Below, piece after piece: positions 48,075-59,515 of a DNA stretch of 64,000 nucleotides; position 1 is the stretch's first letter; the number at the start of each line of letters is the position of its first letter. The position numbers and the translations under genes were made by a program. Under the pieces are notes generated by a model that did no database searches, was not told the origin of the DNA, and saw only the letters and a list, made by a program, of their open reading frames with translations. Location: contig NZ_CP095481.1 in the NCBI RefSeq assembly GCF_023023025.1, positions 10,553,001 to 10,617,000 on the forward strand. Reading direction: 5' to 3'. This stretch comes from Amycolatopsis sp. WQ 127309. Lineage in GTDB: Bacteria; Actinomycetota; Actinomycetes; Mycobacteriales; Pseudonocardiaceae.

Positions 48075-48671
48075 ATGAGTCCGCGAAGATCGGCTGTCGA
48101 TACGCGTCACACCCGCGAGCGGATCATCGAGCACGGCGTCGCGCTGGCCTCGACGGAAGGCCTCGATGGCCTGACGATCGGCCGGCTCGCGACCGAGCTG
48201 GGGATGAGCAAGGCCGGCGTCCTCGGGCACTTCGGCACGAAGGAGGGCCTGCAGCTGGCGGTCGTCGACGCGGCGGCGGCGCTGTTCACCCGCGAGGTCC
48301 CCGAACGCGCCCGGCCGGCACCCCCGGGCCTGCCCCGGCTGCGGTCGGTGTGCGAGGCATGGATCGCGTACCTGGAGCGGGACATCCTGCCGGGCGGCGA
48401 CTTCTTCACAGCGGCGGCCTCCGAGTTCGACGGCCGCGGCGGCCCGGTACGCGACGCGATCAAAGGGCTCACGGAACTATGGCACCGCGACGTCCGGCTG
48501 CACATCCAGCTCGCGATCTCCGAGGGCGAGCTGCCCGCGGGGACGGACACGGACCAGCTGCTCCACGACCTGGTGGGCGTGATGCTGGCGCTGAACCTGT
48601 TCCGCCAGCTGCACGAGGTCCCCCAGGCGGGAGCGCGGGCTCGCCACGCGGTGAACGCCCTGCTGGGCTGA
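48075..48671 (+). CDS. TetR-family transcriptional regulator
   Basis: 198 residues. N-terminal helix-turn-helix: ERIIEHGVALASTEGLDGLT then IGRLATELGMSKAGVLGHFG (about 15-60). The C-terminal domain (AWIAYLERDILPGGDFFTAAASEF) is of the TetR_C type found near small hydrolases and transporters. It probably represses the divergent alpha/beta hydrolase and itself through the operator at 48038-48071. Confidence 0.9.
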   Translation: MSPRRSAVDTRHTRERIIEHGVALASTEGLDGLTIGRLATELGMSKAGVLGHFGTKEGLQLAVVDAAAALFTREVPERARPAPPGLPRLRSVCEAWIAYLERDILPGGDFFTAAASEFDGRGGPVRDAIKGLTELWHRDVRLHIQLAISEGELPAGTDTDQLLHDLVGVMLALNLFRQLHEVPQAGARARHAVNALLG

Positions 48672-48778
48672 CGACGGTCCCGGCAAGACGCCTACTCCGA
48701 CCGCGGCCGGGCTCGCCACCCCAGCCGCGCCGCTGCACGGGTTCGGCCCCGGCCGGACCGGGACAGGTCGGCCGGCCC

Positions 48779-49993
48779 TCAGCGCACCAGCTTCGTCAGT
48801 GCCGGGGCCAGGTCGCCTCGTGCGCCCACCGCCACTCCCGACAGGCCCAGCCACTCCGCCATGTGCCTCAGTTCCGCCGCCAGCTCCGGGAGCAGCCGCG
48901 CCAGGTCTGCGCTCTCCTCGGCGAAGGCGCCCTGGACGCGCAAGACACCCGCCGCGCGGTCGGACTTCAGGTCCACCCTGGCTGCCAGCTCGCCGTCCAG
49001 CAGGAACGGGAACACGTAGTACCCGTACACCCGCTTCGGCTCCGGGACGTAGATCTCGATGCGGTAGCGGAACCCGAACAGCCGCTCCGTGCGGGCGCGT
49101 TCCCAGATCAGCGGGTCGAACGGGCACAGCAGCGCCCGGCCGGTGACCGCGCGGGGGGTCCGCGCCTCGAAGTGGCGGTACGCCGGGGCCTTCCAGCCCC
49201 GGACCGCCACCGGCTCCAGCACGCCGGACTCGACCAGCTCCGCCACCGCCTGGCGCGCCGGGGCCGGGCCCAGGCGGTAGTAGTCGCGCAGGTCCGTCTC
49301 CGTCGCGACGCCCAACGCGCGCGCGGAACGCTCGATCAGGCCGCGCGCCCCTTCGTCGGCCGACACCGAGATGGCCAGGATCTCCGGCGGGACCACCCGC
49401 TCCGTCAGGTCGTACAGCCGCTCGAACGACCGGCGCGTGCCCGTGGTCAGCTGGCCGACGCCGAAGAGGTACTCGCAGACGCGCTTGACCTCCGAGCGCT
49501 CCCACCACGACCCCGGGCCGCGGCGCTGCGCGTCCGCCTCGACGCGGGCCTCGATGCCGCCCGCGCCGATCGGGCCCAGCTCCTTGACCACCGACAGGAT
49601 CTCGTCGACCAGGCCCGGCGACTTCTCGATCAGCGGCCCGTAGTGCTTCCACCAGCCGTCCCGCTTCGCGCCCGACCGGATCAGCGGCCAGTCCTCGACC
49701 GGCAGCAGGCTCGCCTCGTGCGCCCACGTCTCCACCAGCAGCCGCGGCTGCTTCGCCGAGTGCGACCACGCCGCGCTGTCCAGCAGCGCGGGGTCGTAGG
49801 AACCCAGGCGCGAGAACACCGGCATGTAGTGCGCCCGGACCGCGACGTTCACCGAGTCCAGCTGCAGCAGCTGGACGCGCGAAAGCACGCGTTTCAGGTG
49901 CCGCCGCGACGGCACACCGGAGGGACGCGGGTCGGCGAAGCCCTGCGCGGCCAGGAACGTCTTCCGGGCCGTCGCGACACTGATCGTCTGCAT
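48779..49993 (-). CDS. Winged-helix DNA glycosylase, YcaQ/AlkZ-like (HTH_42)
   Basis: 404 residues. It has the three tandem winged-helix architecture (HTH_42) of the AlkZ-like DNA glycosylases. The active-site motif reads Q44-L-D46 in VQLLQLDSVNVAV, the QxD form of the YcaQ branch rather than QxQ of AlkZ. YcaQ-type enzymes unhook interstrand DNA crosslinks. ATG 49993 gives the expected start (ISVATARKTFLAAQGFADP). Divergent from a GNAT gene, with the palindrome GATGACGTCATC between. Confidence 0.88.
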   Translation of the reverse strand: MQTISVATARKTFLAAQGFADPRPSGVPSRRHLKRVLSRVQLLQLDSVNVAVRAHYMPVFSRLGSYDPALLDSAAWSHSAKQPRLLVETWAHEASLLPVEDWPLIRSGAKRDGWWKHYGPLIEKSPGLVDEILSVVKELGPIGAGGIEARVEADAQRRGPGSWWERSEVKRVCEYLFGVGQLTTGTRRSFERLYDLTERVVPPEILAISVSADEGARGLIERSARALGVATETDLRDYYRLGPAPARQAVAELVESGVLEPVAVRGWKAPAYRHFEARTPRAVTGRALLCPFDPLIWERARTERLFGFRYRIEIYVPEPKRVYGYYVFPFLLDGELAARVDLKSDRAAGVLRVQGAFAEESADLARLLPELAAELRHMAEWLGLSGVAVGARGDLAPALTKLVR

Positions 49994-50005
49994 GATGACG
50001 TCATC
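49994..50005. promoter_or_regulatory. Perfect palindrome in a divergent promoter region
   Basis: GATGACGTCATC abuts the ATG of the YcaQ-like gene and lies 49 bases from the divergent GNAT start. Possible operator; a TGACGTCA core also occurs at 44504-44511. Confidence 0.4.
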
Positions 50006-50053
50006 GTGCCAGCCACCACCGACAGTTTTCGGCGACCCGATAGATTCGGGTCC

Positions 50054-50611
50054 ATGAGCGACGCCGCCGTCCGCCCCGCCGACCTGTCCGACGCCGCGGA
50101 GATCGCCCGCATCCAGCGCGAGACCTGGCACGCCGCCTACGAAGACCTCCTGGGCAAGCAGGCCCTGGCCGAGCTGGACGGCACCGACCTGGTCGGCACC
50201 TGGACCGAGGCCATCGACTACCCGAACAGCCAGGTCTACGTCGCCACCGAAGGCGAGTTCACCGTCGGGTTCTGCGTCGCCGGCCTGGCCCCGGACGTCG
50301 AGGTCGCCGCCGCCGACGGGTCCCTGCCCGCGGACGCCGACGTCACCGGGCTGATCGCCAACCTGCTCGTCGAGCCGCGCTGGGGACGGCGCGGGCACGC
50401 CGGGCGGCTACTCGGGACCGCCGCGGCGGGGCTGCGGGCCGACGGCGCCATGCGCGGCATCGCCTGGGTCGGTCAAGGAGACCACGCCTCGCTCGGCTTC
50501 TACCGCCGGGCCGGCTGGAACCCCGACGGCACGGTCCGCACCCTCGACACCGGCGAGCGCATGCTGCGCGAGGTCCGGCTCACCGGCACCCTCGAGCTGT
50601 CCCTCGTCTGA
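50054..50611 (+). CDS. GNAT acetyltransferase
   Basis: 185 residues. VRPADLSDAAEIARIQRETW at the start and NLLVEPRWGRRGHAGRLLGTAA as acetyl-CoA loop, then GFYRRAGWNPDG. Substrate unknown. TAGATT (50041-50046) ends 7 bases before the ATG (leaderless type). The last 204 bases overlap, on the opposite strand, the C-terminal extension of the GtrA gene. Confidence 0.88.
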   Translation: MSDAAVRPADLSDAAEIARIQRETWHAAYEDLLGKQALAELDGTDLVGTWTEAIDYPNSQVYVATEGEFTVGFCVAGLAPDVEVAAADGSLPADADVTGLIANLLVEPRWGRRGHAGRLLGTAAAGLRADGAMRGIAWVGQGDHASLGFYRRAGWNPDGTVRTLDTGERMLREVRLTGTLELSLV

Positions 50612-51073
50612 GTCCCGGAAGAGCACCCAGCGCATCACGGCGTACATGAAGACGCCCTCGCCGGCGCCCGCCAGCACCCGCGCGAGGTGGTATTCGACGC
50701 CGAGCGCGCTCAGTCCCGCGCCCACACCCAGCAGGAACACCGCGTAATTGACGGCGATCGCCCCGATGTAAAGCACGAGCTGCATTCCGACGGCGGCGTG
50801 GGAATGGAAGTTGAACGTCCGGTTCAGCACGAAGCTCACCGCGAACGCGCAGCCGTACGCCAGCGTGATGCCGAGCCACACCGGCCAGCCCAGCAGCCCG
50901 TGGAAAACGGTCAGCAGGCCCAGGTCGAGGCCGAAGGTGAAGCCGTTGATCAGGCAGAAGCCGAGAAACGTCGGCGCCACGATCCGCGACAGACCCCAGG
51001 GGAGAAACCGCACGACGGTCCGGCACCGGGCGCCGAATCGGTCAGCGGGCGTACGAGGTTGTTCGGCGGCCAC
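50408..51073 (-). CDS. GtrA-like membrane protein with antisense-overlapping tail
   Basis: 221 residues from GTG 51073. Four membrane helices, with the GtrA signatures TFLGFCLINGFTFGLDLGLL, YGCAFAVSFVLNRTFNFHS and a final VLFRD. GtrA proteins take part in polyprenyl-linked sugar transfer. The usual family end would be near 50615, but no in-frame stop occurs until 50408, adding about 70 residues that run antisense to the GNAT gene and look like non-protein sequence (GAGEPDLAQHALAGVEGA). Start uncertain. Confidence 0.7.
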   Translation of the reverse strand: MAAEQPRTPADRFGARCRTVVRFLPWGLSRIVAPTFLGFCLINGFTFGLDLGLLTVFHGLLGWPVWLGITLAYGCAFAVSFVLNRTFNFHSHAAVGMQLVLYIGAIAVNYAVFLLGVGAGLSALGVEYHLARVLAGAGEGVFMYAVMRWVLFRDSDEGQLEGAGEPDLAQHALAGVEGADRAVGVPAGPAVEAERGVVSLTDPGDAAHGAVGPQPRRGGPE

Positions 51074-51224
51074 GCCGTCAGCGTTCCAGCGGGAGGTGGC
51101 CGGAAACCGTCCGGCAGGTGATCTTCTGGTGCGGACCACCGGCCGAAGAGTAGGGCCAACCCCAGTGCGCGGAGATTTCGAACTGATAACTTGGAAGACC
51201 GGGAGCAAATCAGGAGGTGACACG

Positions 51225-51743
51225 ATGAGCTGGATCCTGCTGACGCTGGGCGTCGCGTTCGGTTCGGCCCTCGTGCCGCTGATCAACGCCGAGGTGTTCC
51301 TGATCGGGCTGTGCGCGAGCCACCCGGGCCTGCACTGGCTGTGGCTCGGCGCGGCCGTCGCGGTGGGCCAGATCGCCGGGAAGACGCTGTACTACCTGGC
51401 CGCGCGCGGCACCATCAAGCTGCCGAAACCACTGCACGACCGGCTGCACCGCGAGCGCCCGATGACGGCGCGCAAGGTGCGCTGGGAGCTGCGGACGAAG
51501 AAGATCCGCGCGCGGGTCGACGCGCTGCGCGAGCGCTGCCACCGCCACCCGCACTGGATGGCCGGCACGTACGGCGTGAGCTCCCTGGTCGGCCTGCCGC
51601 CGTTCATGGCGACGAGCGTCCTGGCGGGGCTGGTCCGGATGCGCCTGGCGACGTTCCTGACGGCCGGCCTGACCGGACGCTGGATCCGCTTCAGCCTGAT
51701 CGCCGCCGCACCCGCGGTGTTCGCGGGCTGGATGCACCACTGA
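51225..51743 (+). CDS. Small membrane protein (DedA/SNARE-associated-like)
   Basis: 172 residues. Two N-terminal membrane segments (WILLTLGVAFGSALVPLINAE and LHWLWLGAAVAVGQIAGKTL), a basic cytoplasmic loop, and two C-terminal helices (MAGTYGVSSLVGLPPFMATSV and GRWIRFSLIAAAPAVFAGWM). The general layout of reentrant loops with Gly/Pro resembles the SNARE-associated DedA group, cut short. ATG 51225 follows a perfect AGGAGGTGA. Function unknown. Confidence 0.8.
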   Translation: MSWILLTLGVAFGSALVPLINAEVFLIGLCASHPGLHWLWLGAAVAVGQIAGKTLYYLAARGTIKLPKPLHDRLHRERPMTARKVRWELRTKKIRARVDALRERCHRHPHWMAGTYGVSSLVGLPPFMATSVLAGLVRMRLATFLTAGLTGRWIRFSLIAAAPAVFAGWMHH

Positions 51744-51780
51744 CGCCGGCCCGGCCGCGAGTGAAGTCCGTGTGAGGCGA

Positions 51781-51887
51781 TGCATCTTTCCTAGGGAAAG
51801 TGACGTCTCACGGGCGGCGCGGCGCATCTTTCCTAGGGAAAGTGACGGCTCACGGGCGGCGCGGCGCAGCTTTCCTGGCGAAAGTGG
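51781..51887. repeat. CTTTCC-GGAAAG hairpin repeats, locus 2 (family 2)
   Basis: Three units starting at 51782, 51824 and 51866, exactly 42 bases apart: GCATCTTTCCTAGGGAAAGT (first two), then the diverged GCAGCTTTCCTGGCGAAAGT; each is a hairpin. They lie between convergent genes. Unit and period match locus 1 at 14.08 kb. Confidence 0.8.
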
Positions 51888-51891
51888 CGGC

Positions 51892-54436
<2,545 letters not shown>

Positions 54437-54455
54437 GGGTTCCTTACTCACGATG

Positions 54456-54500
54456 CCGTGAAGGCCTCCTCACCGGAATCGGCGAGGAGGCCTTCGACGG
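54456..54500 (-). terminator. Terminator after pnp (family 4 hairpin)
   Basis: Core stem GAAGGCCTCCTC (54460-54471) with GAGGAGGCCTTC (54484-54495), extended imperfectly on both sides (CCGT/ACGG outside, CCG/CGG inside). Same GAAGGCCTCC core as the hairpin at 43.17 kb. Confidence 0.85.
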
Positions 54501-54531
54501 AACTGCTTGAACCGGACGGAGCCGGGTCTTG

Positions 54532-56772
54532 TTACGCGTCGGCCTTCTCGGCGTCGGCGGCGGGAGTGGCGGCCGGGGCCTCCTCCTCCTGGACGACGAT
54601 CAGGCTGATCTTGCCGCGGTTGTCGATGTCGGCGATCTCGACGCGGAGCTTGTCGCCCACGTTGACGACGTCCTCGACCTTGGCGATCCGCTTGCCGTTG
54701 CCCAGCTTGGAGATGTGCACCAGGCCGTCCTTGCCCGGCAGCAGCGAGACGAACGCGCCGAACGCGGCCGTCTTCACCACGGTGCCGAGGAAACGCTCCC
54801 CGACCTTGGGCAGCTGCGGGTTGGCGATGGCGTTGATCAGGTCGATCGCCGCCTCCGCCGACGGGCCGTCGGCCGCGCCCACGTAGATCGTGCCGTCGTC
54901 CTCGATGGAGATGTCGGCACCGGTCTGCTCGGTGATCGAGTTGATCATCTTGCCCTTCGGGCCGATGACCTCGCCGATCTTGTCCACCGGGATCTTCACG
55001 CTGGTGACGCGCGGCGAGTACGGGCTCATCTCGTCCGGGCCGTCGATCGCCTCGGCGATGACCTCCAGGATGGTGAGACGGGCGTCCTTCGCCTGCTTCA
55101 GCGCGGCGGCGAGCACCTCGGAGGGGATGCCGTCGAGCTTGGTGTCCAGCTGCAGGGCGGTGATGATGTCCTTGGTGCCGGCGACCTTGAAGTCCATGTC
55201 GCCCATGGCGTCCTCGGCCCCGAGGATGTCGGTCAGCGCGACGTAGCGGGTCTCGCCGTCGACCTCGTCGGAGATGAGGCCCATCGCGATGCCCGCGACC
55301 GGCGCCTTCAGCGGCACACCGGCGTTGTACAGGCCCATGGTGGACGCGCAGACCGAGCCCATCGAGGTCGAGCCGTTGGAGCCCAGCGCCTCGGAGACCT
55401 GGCGGATCGCGTACGGGAACTCGTCGCGCTTCGGCAGCACCGGGACCAGGGCGCGCTCGGCGAGCATGCCGTGGCCGATCTCACGCCGCTTCGGCGAACC
55501 GACGCGGCCGGTCTCGCCGGTGGAGAACGGCGGGAAGTTGTAGTGGTGCATGTAGCGCTTGTGCGTCTCCGGGGACAGCGAGTCGATCTGCTGCTCCAGG
55601 CGAAGCATGTTCAGCGTGGTGACGCCCAGGATCTGGGTTTCCCCGCGCTCGAACAGCGCCGAACCGTGGGCCCGCGGGATCACGGCGACCTCGGCCGAGA
55701 GCGACCGGATGTCGGTCAGGCCGCGGCCGTCCATGCGGATCTTGTCCGTGAGGACGCGCTTGCGCATGACCTTCTTGGACAGCGCCTTGAACGCGGCGCC
55801 GATCTCCTTCTCGCGGCCCTCGAAGGCTTCGCCCTCGTTGATGCCGACCTTCTCCAGCACGGCGGCCTTGACCTGGTCGGTCGCGGCGTCGCGGTCCTGC
55901 TTGCCGGCGATCTGCAGCGCGTTCGCCAGGTCGTCGGTCGCGATCGCGGCGACGGCGTCGAAGGCGTCCTGCTCGTAGGCCAGGAAGACCGGGAACTCGC
56001 CGGTCGGCTTGGCGGCCACGTCGGCCAGCTTCTGCTGGGCTTCGCACAGCACCTTGATGAACGGCTTGGACGCTTCGAGGCCCTGCGCGACCGAGACCTC
56101 GTCCGGCGCCTTGCCGCCGTCGGCGATCAGGTCGAGCGTGTTCTCGGTGCCCTCGGCCTCGACCATCATGATCGCGACGTCGTCACCGACGATGCGGCCG
56201 GCGACGACCATGTTGAAGGTGGCCTTCGCGAGCTGCGACCAGGTCGGGAACGCGACCCACTGGTCCTCGATCAGGGCGACGCGCACGCCGCCGACCGGGC
56301 CCGAGAACGGCAGGCCGGCGATCTGGGTCGACGCCGACGCGGCGTTGATGGCCAGCACGTCGTACGGGTCGTCCGGGTTCAGGCTCTGGACGGTGATGAC
56401 GACCTGGATCTCGTTGCGGAGACCGTCGGTGAACGACGGGCGCAGCGGCCGGTCGATCAGGCGGCAGGTCAGGATCGCGTCGGTCGAGGGACGGCCCTCG
56501 CGGCGGAAGAACGCGCCGGGGATGCGGCCGGCCGCGTACATGCGCTCCTCGACGTCCACCGTGAGGGGGAAGAAGTCGAAGTGGTCCTTCGGGTGCTTCG
56601 ACGCGGTCGTCGCCGAGAGCAGCATGGTCTCTTCGTCGAGGTACGCGACGACGGCGCCGGCGGCCTGCTTGGCCAGGCGGCCCGTCTCGAAGCGGACGGT
56701 GCGGGTGCCGAAACGGCCGTTGTCGATCACGGCTTCTGCTTCGTGCACGGTGACTCCGGTGGAGTCGGTCAT
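54532..56772 (-). CDS. pnp: Polynucleotide phosphorylase / guanosine pentaphosphate synthetase
   Basis: 746 residues. Two RNase PH domains (first from about 15, second including [21 protein letters not shown] and [13 protein letters not shown]), then KH ([17 protein letters not shown]) and S1 ([20 protein letters not shown]) domains. Degrades RNA phosphorolytically; in actinomycetes it is also called GpsI. ATG 56772 follows AGAGGAG. It has a long structured leader. Confidence 0.97.
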   Translation of the reverse strand: MTDSTGVTVHEAEAVIDNGRFGTRTVRFETGRLAKQAAGAVVAYLDEETMLLSATTASKHPKDHFDFFPLTVDVEERMYAAGRIPGAFFRREGRPSTDAILTCRLIDRPLRPSFTDGLRNEIQVVITVQSLNPDDPYDVLAINAASASTQIAGLPFSGPVGGVRVALIEDQWVAFPTWSQLAKATFNMVVAGRIVGDDVAIMMVEAEGTENTLDLIADGGKAPDEVSVAQGLEASKPFIKVLCEAQQKLADVAAKPTGEFPVFLAYEQDAFDAVAAIATDDLANALQIAGKQDRDAATDQVKAAVLEKVGINEGEAFEGREKEIGAAFKALSKKVMRKRVLTDKIRMDGRGLTDIRSLSAEVAVIPRAHGSALFERGETQILGVTTLNMLRLEQQIDSLSPETHKRYMHHYNFPPFSTGETGRVGSPKRREIGHGMLAERALVPVLPKRDEFPYAIRQVSEALGSNGSTSMGSVCASTMGLYNAGVPLKAPVAGIAMGLISDEVDGETRYVALTDILGAEDAMGDMDFKVAGTKDIITALQLDTKLDGIPSEVLAAALKQAKDARLTILEVIAEAIDGPDEMSPYSPRVTSVKIPVDKIGEVIGPKGKMINSITEQTGADISIEDDGTIYVGAADGPSAEAAIDLINAIANPQLPKVGERFLGTVVKTAAFGAFVSLLPGKDGLVHISKLGNGKRIAKVEDVVNVGDKLRVEIADIDNRGKISLIVVQEEEAPAATPAADAEKADA

Positions 56773-56863
56773 AGGGTGTTTCTCCTCTTTAGTTCCTTCG
56801 TACGACGCGAGTCTCCCACCCTGGGACCCGTTTCGCCGGGGACGCTCGAGGAGTGATGCCGGT

Positions 56864-56928
56864 CTTCGATCGAAGTCCCCGGGACTCTTCCCGGGAACCA
56901 CTACCGAGGACCGGCGGACGGTTCCTCG
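56864..56928 (-). ncRNA. Structured pnp leader (candidate Actino-pnp motif)
   Basis: Three consecutive hairpins in the rpsO-pnp gap, reading on the minus strand: CGAGGAACC-GTCCGCC-GGTCCTCG (56928-56905, one bulge), CCCGGG-AAGAGT-CCCGGG (56895-56878) and the palindrome CTTCGATCGAAG (56875-56864). A conserved 'Actino-pnp' RNA motif at this position is described for actinobacteria; I match it from memory. Likely an autoregulatory target of PNPase. Confidence 0.65.
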
Positions 56929-56969
56929 TGCGCGCTCGCGCCGTTCTTCTCTCGAACTGTGTTCTCGAA

Positions 56970-57004
56970 CCGAGGGGGAGCGACCGGCGGCCACTCCCCC
57001 TCGG
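56970..57004 (-). terminator. Hairpin after rpsO
   Basis: 11-base perfect stem CCGAGGGGGAG / CTCCCCCTCGG with a 13-base loop, 8 bases past the rpsO stop. Confidence 0.8.
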
Positions 57005-57011
57005 GTTCAAG

Positions 57012-57281
57012 CTATCGGCGCAGGCCGAGGCGCTGGATCAGCGCACGGTAACGCTCGATGTCCACCTTCATCACGTAGTTCAGCAGCCGGCGGCGACGGC
57101 CGACCAGCAGCAGGAGCCCGCGACGCGAGTGGTGGTCGTGCTTGTGAGCCTTGAGGTGCTCGGTGAGGCCGACGATCCGCTTGGTCAGCAGCGCGACCTG
57201 GGCCTCGGGGGATCCCGTGTCCGAGTCGTGCACGCCGTACTCGGCCAGGATCGACTTCTTCTCTTCGGTGGACAGCGCCAC
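57012..57281 (-). CDS. rpsO: 30S ribosomal protein S15
   Basis: 89 residues, full family length: [55 protein letters not shown] and [11 protein letters not shown]. Binds 16S rRNA in the platform. The 144-base gap upstream shows nothing definite. Followed by a hairpin and pnp, the usual rpsO-pnp arrangement. Confidence 0.98.
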   Translation of the reverse strand: MALSTEEKKSILAEYGVHDSDTGSPEAQVALLTKRIVGLTEHLKAHKHDHHSRRGLLLLVGRRRRLLNYVMKVDIERYRALIQRLGLRR

Positions 57282-57425
57282 TTGTGTTACTCCTCGAGAT
57301 GATCAGTGCCGTGCGGCCCCGGTCGCGGAATGAACGCCGGGAAGTCGGTCACGGCCGCCACGGACTGCAGCCGGACCCGATCACGACGTTACCATTCTGG
57401 CCACGTGCCACTCTGAGCAGGGCCT

Positions 57426-57929
57426 TCAGGCGCGATCCAGCTCGAACTCGCGGGCCACCCGGTAGCGGGTTCCGCCCGGTTCGCGCTCGCTGGTCATCAG
57501 CGCCACGCGCGTGGCCTGCCAGTTCCGGCTCGTGAAACCGGCCAGCCGCGACGTCCAACGCTCGGCGAGCCCGGGTTCTTCCCGGGGGAACCGCGCCAGC
57601 GTCAGGTGGGCCCGGTACGGCCTCGCCTCGGCGCCGGCGCCCGCGGCGTGCGCGAGCGGCGTCAGCTCCGATCCGGCGACAGTCAACCACAGCACCCCGG
57701 GGAACGTCGCGGCCTTTTCCAGCCGGACGTCGACGGCGCGGCGGCCGGCCAGCCGGTCCGCGAGCCACGCTCCCCGGGTGCCGGCGTCGTCCCGGCCGTA
57801 GTAGGCGAGCGTGACGTGCCACCTCTCCGGCGGCTCCCAGGCCAGACCGCCGGCCGGGTCGCCCAGGGCCCCGGCGACCGCGTCGACGACGTCGCCGGGC
57901 GGGAGCAGGGCGCTGAACAGGGCCGGCAT
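57426..57929 (-). CDS. thpR: RNA 2',3'-cyclic phosphodiesterase (2'-5' RNA ligase family)
   Basis: 167 residues. The two H-x-T motifs of the 2H phosphoesterase superfamily are WHVTLAYYG (about 37-45) and RAHLTLARF (about 107-115). ThpR-like enzymes open 2',3'-cyclic phosphates. The ATG overlaps the stop of the upstream HTH gene (TGATG). Confidence 0.9.
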   Translation of the reverse strand: MPALFSALLPPGDVVDAVAGALGDPAGGLAWEPPERWHVTLAYYGRDDAGTRGAWLADRLAGRRAVDVRLEKAATFPGVLWLTVAGSELTPLAHAAGAGAEARPYRAHLTLARFPREEPGLAERWTSRLAGFTSRNWQATRVALMTSEREPGGTRYRVAREFELDRA

Positions 57930-58402
57930 CAGCCGCCGTGACCGGCCCGGCGGAGCAGGTCGGCGATCGCCGGGAAGTCGTCGTCGAGCCGCTTGGCGGC
58001 CTCGCCCAGGTCCTCGTCCTCGGCCAGGTCGCGCAGGTAGGCCAGGACGGCCTGGTCCTCGTTGACCACCGGGATGTTGTCGCGCCCGACGGTGGGCCGG
58101 GAGTCGCGGACGTCCTCCATCGCGGCCAGCATCGCGTCGCGGTTGCCGGCGGCGACCTCGGGGACCAGGATCTTGCGTTCGAGCATGATCATCCTGGCCA
58201 GCACGACCGGGTTGCCGATCTTCGCGCGCCGCCCGCTCATCACCTGGCTGAGCATGGGGGCGCTGATGCCGAGGACCTCGGCCAGGAACGCCTGCGAAAC
58301 GTCGAAGGCGACGACGAGCCGGCGCACGCGGTCGCCCAGGGGCTCCCCGTACCACTCGCGCTGCAGCGCGATGTTCCGCTGGACGATCTTGTGGTCCTCC
58401 AC
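57929..58402 (-). CDS. XRE-like helix-turn-helix regulator
   Basis: 157 residues from GTG 58402, which follows AGGGGAGCGG. Helix-turn-helix at about 30-75 (VRRLVVAFDVSQAFLAEVLG then ISAPMLSQVMSGRRAKIGNP), and an acidic helical C-terminal domain (DEDLGEAAKRLDDDFPAI). Target unknown. First gene of a two-gene unit with thpR. Confidence 0.82.
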   Translation of the reverse strand: MEDHKIVQRNIALQREWYGEPLGDRVRRLVVAFDVSQAFLAEVLGISAPMLSQVMSGRRAKIGNPVVLARMIMLERKILVPEVAAGNRDAMLAAMEDVRDSRPTVGRDNIPVVNEDQAVLAYLRDLAEDEDLGEAAKRLDDDFPAIADLLRRAGHGG

Positions 58403-58525
58403 CAGTTCCGCTCCCCTAAACCGCTTCTTCGCCCGCTCAGTCTGCACGCACACTGTCCGTGAGCATCTTGCCATCACGATCACGTCCGTGAACGCGAAAT
58501 CCCCCTTTTCGCCCCGGTCGAGGCG

Positions 58526-59488
58526 CTACCCCGCGTCCGGGAGGGCCTTTCTGGTCTCGACGACGTCCTCGTCGATCTGGGCGACCAGCCCGGCCGAGTC
58601 CGCGAACCGCACCTGGTCGCGCAGCCGGGTGCCGAAGTCGATCGCGACGTGCTGGCCGTAGAAGTCCTCGTCGACGTCGAGGACGAACGCCTCGACGGTC
58701 CGCTCGCGCCCGGAGAACGTCGGGTTGGTGCCCACCGAGACCGCGGCGCGCAGCCGGCGCGACGGGTCCGCCGAGCGGGTGAACCAGGCGCTGTATACGC
58801 CGTCGGCCGGGACGGCGGCGAACCGCGGGGTCGACAGGTTCGCCGTCGGGTAGCCGAGCTCGTGGCCCCGGCCGTCACCGCGCACGACGATGCCTTCGAG
58901 CCGGTGCGGGCGGCCGAGCGCCTCGGCGGCGGCCACGACGTCCCCGGCGTCGATGCAGGAGCGGACGTACGTGCTCGAGAACGTGATGGCCGACTGGTCC
59001 TCTTCGGACAGTTCCTTGCCCTGCAGCTCCGCGCCGTAGGCGGCGAAGCCGAAGCGGCGGCCGAGGGTGCGCAGCAGCCCGACGGTGCCGGCGGCCTTGG
59101 CCCCGAAGGTGAAGTTGTCGCCGACGATCACCGCGGCCGCGTGCAGCCGGTCGACCAGCACCTCGTGCACGAACTCCTCCGGCTGCAGCCGGGACAGCTC
59201 CAAGGTGAACGGCAGCACGCAGAAGACGTCGACGCCGAGGCCCTCGACGAGCTCCGCCTTGCGCCGCAACGTGGTCAGCTGCGCCGGGTGGCTCCCCGGG
59301 CGCAGCACCTCCGACGGGTGCGGGTCGAACGTCAGCACCACGCTCGGCACGTCGCGCTCCGCGGCCGCGGCCACGGTCCGGTTGATCAGCTCCTGGTGCC
59401 CGCGGTGCACGCCGTCGAACACGCCGATGGTGACCACGCACCGTCCCCAGCCGCCGGGAAGGTCCCCCAGCCCACGCCACCGCAGCAC
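58526..59488 (-). CDS. ribF: Bifunctional riboflavin kinase / FAD synthetase
   Basis: 320 residues. N-terminal FAD synthetase with the nucleotidyl-transfer motif GVFDGVHRGHQ (about 22-32) and ITFSSTYVRSCI; C-terminal riboflavin kinase with GRGHELGYPTANL and TVEAFVLDVDEDFYG. Makes FMN and FAD. Start GTG 59488, 27 bases after truB, so probably cotranscribed with it. Confidence 0.97.
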   Translation of the reverse strand: MLRWRGLGDLPGGWGRCVVTIGVFDGVHRGHQELINRTVAAAAERDVPSVVLTFDPHPSEVLRPGSHPAQLTTLRRKAELVEGLGVDVFCVLPFTLELSRLQPEEFVHEVLVDRLHAAAVIVGDNFTFGAKAAGTVGLLRTLGRRFGFAAYGAELQGKELSEEDQSAITFSSTYVRSCIDAGDVVAAAEALGRPHRLEGIVVRGDGRGHELGYPTANLSTPRFAAVPADGVYSAWFTRSADPSRRLRAAVSVGTNPTFSGRERTVEAFVLDVDEDFYGQHVAIDFGTRLRDQVRFADSAGLVAQIDEDVVETRKALPDAG

Positions 59489-59515
59489 GTCACACTCCCG
59501 TCTTCTCGGACCACC

